Source: Snodgrassella alvi
Lineage (GTDB): Bacteria; Pseudomonadota; Gammaproteobacteria; Burkholderiales; Neisseriaceae
Direction: 5' to 3'
Length of the DNA: 64,000 nt
NCBI RefSeq assembly: GCF_002777745.1
Contig: NZ_MEIO01000062.1
Coordinates: 1 to 64,000 of the forward strand
Part shown: positions 6,869 to 18,420 of the stretch, piece by piece
Numbering within the stretch: position 1 is the first letter of the stretch
Layout of the letters: the number at the start of each line of letters is the position of its first letter
The notes under the pieces: model-generated
What the model was told of the DNA's origin: nothing
Databases searched by the model: none
Seen by the model: the letters and a program-made list of their open reading frames with translations, nothing else
Program-made: the position numbers and the translations under genes

Positions 6869-8650
6869 ATGACCACACCTGTATCCCCCGAACTGCTGCA
6901 ATCGCTCGCCCAGCTATCTCCCACTCAGTTGGCATGGCTATCCGGTTATGCATGGGCAAACAGCCAGCAGGGAAGTGCTGCTGCTGCGGTAGCCGTTCCT
7001 GTAGCCAGTACTGTTGAATCAGTTGCGGCACGTAAAGTATTGATTTTATCAGCTTCGCAAACCGGCAATGCTCGGCGTGTGGCAGAAAGCCTGCAACTGA
7101 AATTTGAAGCAGCCGGCATAGATGTTAGCCTTTGTGCCAGTGGCGACTATAAAAGCAAACAACTTCCCAATGAAGATATTCTCCTGCTGGTAACTTCCAC
7201 TCAGGGTGAAGGTGAACCTCCGGAAGAGGCCTTACCACTGTATAAATATCTGTTTGGTAAAAAAGCGCCGGCTCTTAATCGGCTTCACTTTGCCGTACTC
7301 GGGCTGGGCGACAGCAGTTATCCGCAATTTTGTCAGTGTGGTAAAGATTTTGACAGCCAGTTGGCACTATTAGGTGCACAGCGCCTTACTGAACGGGTAG
7401 ATTGTGATGTTGATTATCAAAGTAGGGCAGCAGCATGGCAGGATAAAATCGTTGCGCTTATCAGTCAGCTGAATAACAGTCATGCCGGCGTGAGTAATGA
7501 GGTGCAGCAAAGTGTGGTTGCTGCACAAACTGCGATATTTACCAAAGAAGTTCCTTTTACGGCCAGCCTGAGTGTGCGACAGCGAATTACCACGCCTAAC
7601 GCCAGCAAAGACGTTGAACATATTGAAATCGATCTTACCGGTTCTGGTATCCGCTATCAGCCCGGTGATGCATTGGGGGTGTTCTATCAGAATGCCACCG
7701 CGCTGGTAAGCGAAATTCTGCAACATACGCAGGTAGATAAGAATGCAGCAGTGCGTCTGGCCGATGGCCGCGAAGTGACTATCGAACAGGCATTGCAAAA
7801 CGAGCTGGATATTACCCAGACTACACCCGCGCTGGTACAGGCCTATGCGCAGCAGGCACATATTGCCGAACTGGATGGCATCATTGCAGATACTGCTGCC
7901 CTAAAACAGTTTATTGCCACCACACCACCAGTAAGCATACTGGCCACCTATCCGCAGTTACTCAGTGCCCAGACACTGCATGACCTATTTCGCCCACTGA
8001 CACCGCGCCTGTATTCCATAGCCTCCAGTCAGGACGAGGTTGGAGAAGAAGTGCATTTAACCGTGGGCGTTGTGCGCTTTACCCATCGTGGCCGGCAGTA
8101 TACCGGCGGTGCTTCTGGTTTTCTTGGTGAACATTTGCAGGAGGGTGGGGCAGTACGGGTATTTGTGGAAGAAAATCATCGTTTCCGTTTACCCGAAGAT
8201 GGCAATACGCCCATTATTATGATTGGCGCCGGCACGGGCATTGCTCCTTTTCGCGCATTTATGCAGCAGCGGGATGCCAATGGTGACGCGGGCGAAAACT
8301 GGCTGGTTTTCGGTAATCAGAAATTTACTGATGATTTTCTTTATCAGACTGAATGGCTGCAATACCGCAAAAGCAGGTTATTGACTCGTTATGACTTTGC
8401 ATGGAGCCGGCAGAGCAATGAAAAAATCTATGTGCAGCATAAGTTGCGTGAACAGGCCGCCGACATCTGGGCATGGCTACAGCGCGGAGCACATATTTAT
8501 GTTTGCGGTGATGCCGGCACAATGGCACGTGATGTAGAACAGGCCTTGCTAGAAATTGTTGCCACGCAAGGACAGCTCAGCCTTGAAGATGCAGATGAAT
8601 ACCTGAGTGAACTACGGCAGCAGCAGCGTTATCAGCGTGATGTATATTAA
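6869..8650 (+). CDS. cysJ: Sulfite reductase (NADPH) flavoprotein alpha subunit
   Basis: Passes electrons from NADPH through FAD and FMN to the sulfite reductase hemoprotein (CysI) in assimilatory sulfate reduction. The 593 residues show, in order, a CysJ N-terminus (LSPTQLAWLSGYAWA), a flavodoxin-like FMN domain starting at SASQTGNARRVAES, an FAD domain with RLYSIASSQ near 379, NADP-binding IGAGTGIAPFRAFM near 452 and CGDAGTMARDVEQAL, and the diagnostic C-terminal aromatic residue (RYQRDVY). Length agrees with CysJ of other bacteria. No cysI or other sulfur gene is adjacent, which is unusual; the hemoprotein must be elsewhere, or this reductase serves another partner. Confidence 0.93.
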   Translation: MTTPVSPELLQSLAQLSPTQLAWLSGYAWANSQQGSAAAAVAVPVASTVESVAARKVLILSASQTGNARRVAESLQLKFEAAGIDVSLCASGDYKSKQLPNEDILLLVTSTQGEGEPPEEALPLYKYLFGKKAPALNRLHFAVLGLGDSSYPQFCQCGKDFDSQLALLGAQRLTERVDCDVDYQSRAAAWQDKIVALISQLNNSHAGVSNEVQQSVVAAQTAIFTKEVPFTASLSVRQRITTPNASKDVEHIEIDLTGSGIRYQPGDALGVFYQNATALVSEILQHTQVDKNAAVRLADGREVTIEQALQNELDITQTTPALVQAYAQQAHIAELDGIIADTAALKQFIATTPPVSILATYPQLLSAQTLHDLFRPLTPRLYSIASSQDEVGEEVHLTVGVVRFTHRGRQYTGGASGFLGEHLQEGGAVRVFVEENHRFRLPEDGNTPIIMIGAGTGIAPFRAFMQQRDANGDAGENWLVFGNQKFTDDFLYQTEWLQYRKSRLLTRYDFAWSRQSNEKIYVQHKLREQAADIWAWLQRGAHIYVCGDAGTMARDVEQALLEIVATQGQLSLEDADEYLSELRQQQRYQRDVY

Positions 8651-8743
8651 CTGCCATGTATTAATTTGGAAATGCGATTCACAAACTCTGAACCAACCAA
8701 TTAATATCAGGTTGTGACCAACTTTTACCCGTTTGCTGGGATT

Positions 8744-9880
8744 ATGCTTTATTCATATAAGATGTTTGGCTGGATGCTGGGATTGTTATTGCTGTGTGTG
8801 GCTGTATTCGGTTCGCGACTGTTTGCATTTATGGATAATTCCAGTAGCCGGCGGGTAGAGCGGTTGGATGGTTTGCGTTTTCTGCTGGCCTTCAGTGTGG
8901 TCATGCATCATTATGTTTACAGCTATTATTATCTGCATGGCCAGTCATGGACACCAGCTGTATTTGCCCATAATCTGCTCAATCTGCGCATGGGTGTTTT
9001 TGGTGTAACTTTGTTTTTCATGCTCTCAGGCTATCTGTTTGCTTATTCCAATCCGGTATCGTGGCTACATTTCTATCAAAAGCGCTTCTTGCGCATTGCG
9101 CCGGTATTTTATTTGTCTTCATGTTGTTGCGTATTGCTGGCGCTGTATCTGCAACGGCATACACTGGTATACAAGGATATGCTGCTTAACCTGTATTATT
9201 GGTTTGATGCCGGCATTACCGGTATCAAACCGCCGTTATTCGGTATGCAGGATGCACGGCTGATTAATGCAGGTGTACCGTGGACATTATTCTGGGAATG
9301 GGCCTTGTATTTTTCTCTGCCCTTATTGTGCTTTCTGCGCCAGAAAACCGGCCTGCTACCACTGGCGATTACTGTAATATTTATTGCAGTTTATTTTGTT
9401 GCACCATTTAATCAGCAAAAAGCCTACTTTATCGCCTGTTTTGCTGTGGGTGCACTGGCCAGAGTGCTGTCTGATTCAGTTCAGTTGCCAAAAATATTGT
9501 GTGACAGTGTGATTGTGCTGTTATTGGTGCTGATTTTCAGCATCACCACTGGCCGCTACAACATCAATTTCCTGCCCCTGTTTGCCCTGCTGTTTATCCT
9601 GATTGCGCTGGGCGGCGATATATTTGGACTGCTCCGGCTGAAAGCCTTTGTACGGCTTGGTGATGCCAGTTATAGTATTTATCTGCTGCATGGCCTTGCT
9701 TGGTATGGTATGAATAAATATATTGCGGTGCACAATCTGGTTTTGAACCGTACGCAGTACACATTAGTATCTACCGCAGTAATGTTTGTTTTACTGGTTA
9801 TCTGTACCTTAACTTATCAATATATAGAAAAGCCTTTTATAGCCTTAGGTCGGCGCAAGTCTCCGTGGCTTAAAGAATAA
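8744..9880 (+). CDS. Acyltransferase family 3 membrane protein
   Basis: An integral membrane O-acyltransferase of the OafA/YrhL type. Such enzymes acetylate or otherwise acylate surface polysaccharides or peptidoglycan; the substrate here is unknown. The family signature RLDGLRFLLAFSVVMHHY lies close to the N-terminus, followed by GVTLFFMLSGYLFAY and about ten hydrophobic segments, ending with the typical YQYIEKPFI. The frame is open from a GTG at 8714, but the ATG at 8744, preceded by CTGGG, is a more likely start; the ATG at 8762 is also possible. It stands between cysJ and a convergent MFS gene. Confidence 0.82.
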   Translation: MLYSYKMFGWMLGLLLLCVAVFGSRLFAFMDNSSSRRVERLDGLRFLLAFSVVMHHYVYSYYYLHGQSWTPAVFAHNLLNLRMGVFGVTLFFMLSGYLFAYSNPVSWLHFYQKRFLRIAPVFYLSSCCCVLLALYLQRHTLVYKDMLLNLYYWFDAGITGIKPPLFGMQDARLINAGVPWTLFWEWALYFSLPLLCFLRQKTGLLPLAITVIFIAVYFVAPFNQQKAYFIACFAVGALARVLSDSVQLPKILCDSVIVLLLVLIFSITTGRYNINFLPLFALLFILIALGGDIFGLLRLKAFVRLGDASYSIYLLHGLAWYGMNKYIAVHNLVLNRTQYTLVSTAVMFVLLVICTLTYQYIEKPFIALGRRKSPWLKE

Positions 9881-9985
9881 GTTTTTGTGCTGATTTGGTC
9901 GTGTTTCAGTGGGCAGCGATTTAGTTCTGCGGAAAATAGCAGTGTTCTGTTTTCGCAAGTAATTTGGCTACTACAAATGATATCT

Positions 9986-10020
9986 GCCCGGAATAGTTCA
10001 ATTATTCCGGGCAGTTTCTT
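9986..10020 (+). terminator. Hairpin terminator between convergent genes
   Basis: GCCCGGAATA (9986-9995), a 7-nt loop and TATTCCGGGC (10003-10012), followed by AGTTTCTT. It sits between the ends of the acyltransferase and the MFS transporter genes. Confidence 0.75.
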
Positions 10021-10051
10021 TATGCGCTATTTGTCAGTATTTTCAATATCG

Positions 10052-11362
10052 TTAATTGTCTGCTTGCTGTTGCTTTTCGGTATTCTGCAAAGTAGCCTGA
10101 ACATGCTGTTCAGCACTGTCAGCATCATACGGGGTGTCCGTGGCGGTGTCGTTGCGCGGGTCAAGCTCTGCTGTCATCGGTCCAACATTGCCAGATACGG
10201 GGACATAAACACTGCGCTCCGAAATGGGTACAGCCGGCTGCATGAAGGCATATATCGCCAGCGCAGTTGCAATAATGGCATACACACTGTAAAAGCCATA
10301 GTGATTAAACAACTGCATCACTGTACCGAGAATTAATGGTGCTACCAGTGAACCCAGTCCATACACAAACAGCAAGCTGCGATTTACTTCCACTGTGTTC
10401 ATATTGGCTGGTAAAACATCGTTGGCTCGCGCCAGCCCCAGCGCATACAGCGGAAAGCCGCTACAGCCGATAGCCAGTGCAATCACACATTGTGCCCAGA
10501 TATTACCCGGCAAAATTAATAACAGCAGCATACCACTGATTGCGGCTACAGCGGCCACACAGGCACAGCCGAAAATGGTGCGTGGGCGGCCGAATTTATT
10601 CGACAACCAAGCGATAAATAGTTGAATGGTGAAACCACCAATCATTGCTGAACCAAGAAACATGGATACATTACGCAGGCTGTAACCCAGCTTCAGTATA
10701 AATACGGAGCCCATGGTAAAAAAGCCATTAATAAAAATCCCAGCCATGAAACAGGCTATCCATGCCAGAGGCACAATGGAAAGGACATGCGGCAGGCTGA
10801 TGCGCTCGCGTTTGGGAATCTCCGGCTGCTGTATCCGCGTTAGTCCTACCGGTAATGTAGCAGCGATAACCAGAATAGCTGCCAGAGTGAAGATATTGTT
10901 ACTGGACATATTCAGGCTCAGCAGCAATACACTGGTTGCTGATGATACGTAATACACTACTTCATACAGTGCCAGAATCTTGGCGCGGGTCTGTGGGACA
11001 CTGCGTGCAGTAAACCAGCTTTCCACGACCATTAATAAGCTGTAATGACAAAATCCCAGTACCGCACGCAATACGCCCCACATCCATAATTGCTCCACCA
11101 TCAGATGGGCAAGGGCGGCAATGGCAAACAGAGCTCCAAACACGCTGAAGCTGCGGATATGTCCTACGCGCGAAATAATGCGGTGTGACACAATGGCAGA
11201 AATGGTGCCACCAATAAAAAAGGCTGCATTCAGAATACCGATGGTGATATTGCTGACCCCCATCTGGGACAGTTTAACCCCAGCTGAATTCAGAAACAGC
11301 CCATAACCGGAAAACAGAAAAAAAATGGAACCATATAAGGACAAAAACTGGCGCGTGTGCAT
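10052..11362 (-). CDS. MFS transporter, YcaD-like
   Basis: A 436-residue major facilitator superfamily protein with twelve predicted hydrophobic segments, similar in layout to the YcaD (UMF2) group of putative sugar or drug transporters. Recognisable parts are FFIGGTISAIVSHRIISRVGHIRSF in the loop 2-3 region, VVESWFTARSVPQTRAKILALYEVVYY, and SNKFGRPRTIFG in the second half. The extended hydrophilic C-terminal tail of about 60 residues, rich in Asp, Thr and Gln, is longer than usual. The substrate cannot be inferred from the sequence. Confidence 0.85.
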   Translation of the reverse strand: MHTRQFLSLYGSIFFLFSGYGLFLNSAGVKLSQMGVSNITIGILNAAFFIGGTISAIVSHRIISRVGHIRSFSVFGALFAIAALAHLMVEQLWMWGVLRAVLGFCHYSLLMVVESWFTARSVPQTRAKILALYEVVYYVSSATSVLLLSLNMSSNNIFTLAAILVIAATLPVGLTRIQQPEIPKRERISLPHVLSIVPLAWIACFMAGIFINGFFTMGSVFILKLGYSLRNVSMFLGSAMIGGFTIQLFIAWLSNKFGRPRTIFGCACVAAVAAISGMLLLLILPGNIWAQCVIALAIGCSGFPLYALGLARANDVLPANMNTVEVNRSLLFVYGLGSLVAPLILGTVMQLFNHYGFYSVYAIIATALAIYAFMQPAVPISERSVYVPVSGNVGPMTAELDPRNDTATDTPYDADSAEQHVQATLQNTEKQQQADN

Positions 11363-11759
11363 GCGGATACCGATAAAATAAGAATAGCAAAGCCTGACAT
11401 AAAACAGCTGTCAATGTAAAGGAAGAGAGGCTGTAAGATGTCAATTTATAAGTAAAAACAATTTATTTTGTGTAGACTAATGACGCTGTCGAGTTAATCC
11501 TGCCGGTAAAATCTCAACATACTTTGCAGCAGCCCATAACATTGTACCGGCCAGACAGGTATGCCGGGCAGATAATATACAGGGGATTTAAGGTTGATAC
11601 TGGGTAGCTGTCATCGGATGTGCCGGTATTATTCACTAGCCCACATATTGCCTGAATACACCGAGTAATCTGTTGTACCTGATTGTGCAATAAACTGGCT
11701 GTGCACAGTCTGGCAGAATTTTAAGTAGCCAGATGGATAAACAGCAATGCTGAGGGGGC
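11363..11759. other. Intergenic region without recognised gene
   Basis: The region lies between the start of the MFS gene and the 3' end of the RNase P RNA. I see no credible open frame. It contains the MFS promoter region and the 3' trailer of rnpB, with scattered short GC-rich inverted repeats around 11510-11600 that I cannot assign. Confidence 0.5.
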
Positions 11760-12122
11760 ACATCAGACAACCGATAAGCCGGGTTCTGTCTGGGACAGTC
11801 ATTCATCTGGGCGACACATTACTGTGCCGCTCAAGCAACCTACCCGAATGCTCGGCGAGCAGCGTCAGCGCATTCTGTTTGGTCTTGCTCCGAATGGGGT
11901 TTGGCCTGCTACACGTTGTTACCAACGGCACGGTGCGCTCTTACCGCACCATTTCACCCTTACCTGTGCTATGGTTTACCATAGCCATCGGCGGTTATGC
12001 TTTCTGTTCCACTTTCCGTCGCCTCACGGCGCCCGGCTGTTAGCCGGCATTCCGCTCTGTGGAGCCCGGACTTTCCTCTATGCACGTATATTGTGCACAG
12101 CGACTGTCTGGCATGCTGATGT
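11760..12122 (-). ncRNA. rnpB: RNase P RNA (bacterial type A)
   Basis: Catalytic RNA that removes 5' leaders from precursor tRNAs. On the minus strand the sequence contains the conserved AGACAGTCGC, GAGGAAAGTCCGGGCTCC, GTGAAATGGTGCGGTAAGAG, GCAAGACC and the 3' ACAGAACCCGGCTTATCGG. The ends pair as helix P1: CATCAG near 12122 with CTGATG near 11760. Length of about 363 nt is close to other proteobacterial RNAs. A TAAAAT -10 box lies on the minus strand at about 12131-12138, consistent with initiation at about 12123. Exact ends are inferred from the E. coli RNA. Confidence 0.97.
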
Positions 12123-12261
12123 GCCAGCAAGATTTTAACACAAACCAATGAAAGCTGATTTATATTTCAGATTATGTATAATGATTTCTTTTATCATTTT
12201 CTGACTGCAATAATAGTTTGTGCGGCCATCATGGCTCAATTATGTAGAAAGCCCACGCAGT

Positions 12262-14103
12262 ATGTTATTGAACCGATTACTAAGCTGGTTTGAAAACCGC
12301 ATTGATGCTTATCCTGACACTTTGCCGCAGCCGTCGAAAAAAGGTGTGCTGCCGTTTATCTGGAGCTGTTTGGAGGGTGTACGCCTCTGGCTGCTCGTGA
12401 TGGTAATTATGACCATTGGTACCGGCATTCTGGAAGCTTTGGTTTTCCGGTTTCTCGGTAATGTAATTGATTGGCTTGGTGCTTATACACCAGACAGATT
12501 GTGGCCGGAAAAAGGACATGAGCTGATTCTGATTGCGGCAGTAATGATATTCAGTATTTTCTGGTCGTTTCTGGCTTCTAATGTGCAGTTTCAAACGCTA
12601 CAGGGCGCTTTTCCGATGCGTTTGCGCTGGAATTTCCACCGCCTGATGCTCGGGCAGAGTATGGGTTTTTATCAGGACGAATTTGCCGGACGGGTTTCTG
12701 CTAAGGTAATGCAAACGGCGCTGGCGGTACGCGATACAGTGATGTCAGTCGCTAATATGCTGGTGTATGTACTGGTGTATTTTGTTACCAGCGGCATTAT
12801 TCTGGCCGGCATGGATAGCTGGTTATTGCTGCCATTTATTCTGTGGATTGTGCTGTTTGTGCTGGTATTGCGCTTCCTGATTCCGAAGTTATCCAAAACT
12901 GCCCAGCAGCAGGCGGATGCACGCAGCCTGATGACTGGCCGCATTACTGATGCCTATACCAATATTGCTACGGTGAAGCTGTTTTCCCATAGTGCACGTG
13001 AAGCTGCCTACGCCAAGGCATCCATGCAGGAATTTCTGGTGACGGTCAATGCGCAGATGCGGCTGGCTACTTTGCTTGATAGTCTGAGTACCGCGATTAA
13101 TATTATGCTGGTGGTCAGCTCTGCCGGTCTGGGTATCTGGTTATGGATAAATGGACAGGTTGGTGTCGGTGCGATTGCCACCGCTACGGCAATGGCATCA
13201 AGGATTAATGGTTTGTCACACTGGGTGATGTGGGAAAGTGCGCGCCTGTTTGAGAATATCGGCACGGTGGAAGATGGCATGAAAATCCTGTCCCGCCCTC
13301 ATACTATTGTGGATAAGCCTGAAGCTCTGCCGTTAAAGGTTAATCAGGGCGCAATTGATTTTGAGCATGTGAATTTTGCCTATAGTGACGATAAGCCGCT
13401 GTTGCGCGATTTTAATCTGCATATCCGTGCCGGTGAAAAGGTGGGTCTGGTAGGGCGCAGTGGTGCCGGTAAAACCACGCTGACCAATCTGCTATTGCGT
13501 TTTTATGATGTAAAAGGCGGACGCATTCTGATTGATGGTCAGGATATTCGCGATGTCACGCAGGATAGTCTGCGTGCAGCACTGGGACTGGTAACGCAGG
13601 ATACCTCACTGCTGCATCGTTCTGTGCGCGACAATATTGTCTATGGACGCCCGGATGCATCGGAAGAGGCAATGATAGAGGCAGCACATCAGGCTGCTGC
13701 TGATGGCTTTATTCCGGCATTGAGCGATGCCAAGGCTCGGCATGGTTATGATGCCCATGTCGGTGAACGCGGGGTAAAACTGTCTGGCGGGCAGCGTCAG
13801 CGTATTGCTATTGCGCGGGTGATTCTGAAAGATGCACCCATTTTGCTGCTGGATGAAGCCACCAGTGCACTGGATTCAGAAGTGGAAGCGGCCATTCAGG
13901 AAAATCTTACCCGTTTAATGCAGGGTAAAACCGTGGTGGCTATTGCACACCGTCTGTCTACGATTGCGGCCATGGATCGGCTGATTGTGATGGATAAGGG
14001 GCAGATCGTCGAGCAGGGCACACACAGTGAGCTGCTGGCCAAAAATGGGGTTTATGCCATGCTGTGGCAGCGGCAGAGTGGTGGTTTTTTGCCTGAAGCA
14101 TAA
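12262..14103 (+). CDS. ABC exporter, fused permease/ATPase (MsbA/MdlB-like)
   Basis: A half-transporter of about 613 residues that should work as a homodimer in the inner membrane. An N-terminal six-helix permease region (about residues 35-320) is followed by the nucleotide-binding domain: Walker A GRSGAGKTT near 402, signature LSGGQRQRIAIAR near 507, Walker B ILLLDEATSALD near 526 and the H-loop AIAHRLSTI. The frame is open from a GTG at 12220, but no ribosome-binding site precedes it; the ATG at 12262 (MLLNRLLSWFENR) agrees better with family lengths. The substrate is not inferable; lipid, peptide or drug export are all possible. Confidence 0.88.
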   Translation: MLLNRLLSWFENRIDAYPDTLPQPSKKGVLPFIWSCLEGVRLWLLVMVIMTIGTGILEALVFRFLGNVIDWLGAYTPDRLWPEKGHELILIAAVMIFSIFWSFLASNVQFQTLQGAFPMRLRWNFHRLMLGQSMGFYQDEFAGRVSAKVMQTALAVRDTVMSVANMLVYVLVYFVTSGIILAGMDSWLLLPFILWIVLFVLVLRFLIPKLSKTAQQQADARSLMTGRITDAYTNIATVKLFSHSAREAAYAKASMQEFLVTVNAQMRLATLLDSLSTAINIMLVVSSAGLGIWLWINGQVGVGAIATATAMASRINGLSHWVMWESARLFENIGTVEDGMKILSRPHTIVDKPEALPLKVNQGAIDFEHVNFAYSDDKPLLRDFNLHIRAGEKVGLVGRSGAGKTTLTNLLLRFYDVKGGRILIDGQDIRDVTQDSLRAALGLVTQDTSLLHRSVRDNIVYGRPDASEEAMIEAAHQAAADGFIPALSDAKARHGYDAHVGERGVKLSGGQRQRIAIARVILKDAPILLLDEATSALDSEVEAAIQENLTRLMQGKTVVAIAHRLSTIAAMDRLIVMDKGQIVEQGTHSELLAKNGVYAMLWQRQSGGFLPEA

Positions 14104-14206
14104 TGTGTTACAGTTATATGTTAAAGTTCTTCTCGTTAACATATAACTGTTCTAAAATGATCTGTATTGATTGGGAATAAGTGATTATATTAAAAGGAGA
14201 ATCAAT

Positions 14207-15904
14207 ATGGATATCAAGGCAAATACAGAGCTTATTCACACGTTACAAGCGATTGTCGGACAAGAGCATATTCTCACCGACCCGACACATACTCTGCCTT
14301 ACCGGCAGGGTATCCGTTTTGGTGTTGGTGATGCTCTGGCTGTTGTGCTTCCGGGTACACTGGTAGAGCAGTGGCGTGTATTAAAAGCCTGTGTGGAAGC
14401 GGATGTGATTATTATCACCCAGTCTGCCAATACTGGACTGACGGGTGGTTCTACACCGGATGGTAATGATTATGACCGGCCGATTGTGATTGTCAGCACG
14501 CGCCGGCTGGATGGCATTCAGGTAATTGAAAATGGTGAACAGGTAGTTTGCCTGCCGGGCAGCACTTTGTATCGTCTGGAAAAAGAATTAAAAAAATACC
14601 AGCGTGGCCCGCATTCTGTGATTGGTTCATCCTGTATCGGTGCATCAGTTATGGGTGGTGTGTGTAACAACTCCGGTGGCGCGCTTATTCAGCGCGGCCC
14701 AGCCTATACCCAGATGGCCGTTTTTGCTCAGTTGGATGAAAATAGCAAGCTGCATCTGGTTAATCACCTTGGTATTGAGCTGGGAGATGATCCGGAAACC
14801 ATTTTGCAGAATCTGCAAAATGGTAATTACAGTGACAAAGATATCAAGCGTGATGCCGGCATGGGACATGACCACGAGTACCGCAACCATGTGCGCGAAA
14901 TTGATGCAGATACGCCGGCACGTTTTAATGCCGATCCGGTACGTCACTATGAAGCTTCCGGTAGTGCCGGACGTCTGATGGTATTTGCTGTGCGTCTGGA
15001 TACTTTCCCGTTGGAAAAAAATTCTGCCGTTTTCTATATCGGCAGCAATGATACGCATGAGCTGGATGATATTCGCCGTCATATTCTCAGTACATTTAAA
15101 AATTTACCGGTGTCGGGTGAATACATGCACCGTGAAGCTTTTGACATTGCTGCGGTATATGGCAAGGATATTTTTGTTGCCATTCAGAAGTTCGGTACTG
15201 ATGCCATGCCGCGCCTGTTTGCCTTCAAGAATTTTGTCGACCGTATCTTGGCGAAAATTCCGTTTTTTCCGAAGAATTTTTCTGACCATTTTGCGGTATT
15301 CATGTGTAAATTCCTGCCTCAGCATTTACCCCAGTCAATCCGTGATTACCGTGACCGTTACGAGCATCATCTTATTTTGAAAATGGCTGATGATGGTATT
15401 GCCGAAGCAGAGGAATTTCTGAAAACTTTCTTTGAGCAAAAAACCGGTAGTTATTTCCGCTGTAATGAAAAAGAAGCCGAAGCCGCAATGCTGCATCGCT
15501 TTGCCGCAGCCGGCGCGGCTACTACCTACCGCAATGTGCATAGTGACACGGTAGAAAATATTGTTGCGCTGGATGTAGCTTTGCGGCGCAATGATAGTGA
15601 ATGGTTTGAAACCTTGCCGGAAAGCATCAACCAACACTTTATCCATAAAATGTATTATGGTCACTTCTTTTGCCATGTTTTCCATCAGGACTATATTGCC
15701 AAAAAAGGTACCGACTGCAATAAGGTTGAAGATGAAATGCTGGTATTACTGGATCAACGGGGTGCACAGTATCCTGCTGAACATAATGTCGGCCATTTGT
15801 ACCATGCCAAGCCAGAACTGAAAAAATTCTATCATCAGCTTGACCCGACCAATAGCTTTAATCCCGGTATTGGCAAAACCTCAAAGAAGAAATACTGGGC
15901 TTAA
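14207..15904 (+). CDS. dld: Quinone-dependent D-lactate dehydrogenase
   Basis: A peripheral membrane FAD enzyme that oxidises D-lactate to pyruvate and feeds electrons to the respiratory quinone pool. The 565-residue product has the N-terminal FAD-binding PCMH fold (QSANTGLTGGSTPDGNDYDR, then VVCLPGSTLYRL, then SSCIGASVMGGVCNNSGGAL) and the Dld-specific membrane-binding C-terminal half ending in PTNSFNPGIGKTSKKKYW. The ATG at 14207 follows AAAAGGAG; an upstream in-frame TTG at 14171 lacks such support. A terminator follows at 15926. D-lactate use fits the lactate-based metabolism of Neisseriaceae and gut symbionts. Confidence 0.95.
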   Translation: MDIKANTELIHTLQAIVGQEHILTDPTHTLPYRQGIRFGVGDALAVVLPGTLVEQWRVLKACVEADVIIITQSANTGLTGGSTPDGNDYDRPIVIVSTRRLDGIQVIENGEQVVCLPGSTLYRLEKELKKYQRGPHSVIGSSCIGASVMGGVCNNSGGALIQRGPAYTQMAVFAQLDENSKLHLVNHLGIELGDDPETILQNLQNGNYSDKDIKRDAGMGHDHEYRNHVREIDADTPARFNADPVRHYEASGSAGRLMVFAVRLDTFPLEKNSAVFYIGSNDTHELDDIRRHILSTFKNLPVSGEYMHREAFDIAAVYGKDIFVAIQKFGTDAMPRLFAFKNFVDRILAKIPFFPKNFSDHFAVFMCKFLPQHLPQSIRDYRDRYEHHLILKMADDGIAEAEEFLKTFFEQKTGSYFRCNEKEAEAAMLHRFAAAGAATTYRNVHSDTVENIVALDVALRRNDSEWFETLPESINQHFIHKMYYGHFFCHVFHQDYIAKKGTDCNKVEDEMLVLLDQRGAQYPAEHNVGHLYHAKPELKKFYHQLDPTNSFNPGIGKTSKKKYWA

Positions 15905-15925
15905 GCAGACAGTCTTTAGATACCG

Positions 15926-15960
15926 AAACCATCAGCTTCCAATGTCTGATGGTTTTATTT
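15926..15960 (+). terminator. Terminator after dld
   Basis: ACCATCAG (15928-15935), a 10-nt loop and CTGATGGT (15946-15953), then TTTATTTTAT. Confidence 0.85.
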
Positions 15961-16041
15961 TATCCACAGGCAATGGCGGCTGTGCTATGCAGTCATATTG
16001 ATGAATCCTACTCATAAACCCTGAAAAATATTGGGACTTAA

Positions 16042-17103
<1,062 letters not shown>

Positions 17104-17135
17104 GCAGAGTAACTGTGTTTTATCGTTGAAACCAG

Positions 17136-18158
<1,023 letters not shown>

Positions 18159-18285
18159 TTACCCTTTTGCCATTGGTATTTGTTTTCAAACCCTCACACA
18201 GTCTGCACTATGTATATATTAATACATCCGTAGTAAGCGGTTATACAGTATAAAGTAACAGTACTTCGCTAAAATCCGTGTACAA

Positions 18286-18325
18286 TATAATATCTACAGC
18301 CTGCCGAAGCAGGCTTTAATTTATC
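18286..18325 (+). promoter_or_regulatory. mgtE leader: -10 box followed by GC-rich hairpin
   Basis: TATAAT at 18286-18291 is followed a few bases later by AGCCTGC (18298-18304), loop CGAA, GCAGGCT (18309-18315) and TTAATTT. About 105 nt of leader then precede the mgtE start codon. The hairpin plus U-rich tract could act as an attenuator or as a 5' stabilising structure. It is not a recognisable M-box riboswitch. The -35 element is weak. Confidence 0.4.
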
Positions 18326-18420
18326 ATATCAGGCAAGTACTGTTGCGTCAGGATATGCCATCTGCACTCACGGCGGTAATATCCCAGATTTTACGGTGTA
18401 ACAATTAGGACAAGGATATA

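Noticed and set aside
7370-7861. 163-codon minus-strand ORF
   Set aside because: Antisense to cysJ and without any recognisable family.
11747-12138. Two plus-strand ORFs of about 100 codons
   Set aside because: They lie wholly on the antisense of the RNase P RNA, whose conserved motifs are clear.
18286-18420. M-box or other known magnesium riboswitch before mgtE
   Set aside because: Only one short hairpin is visible and the leader is too short for the conserved M-box core.
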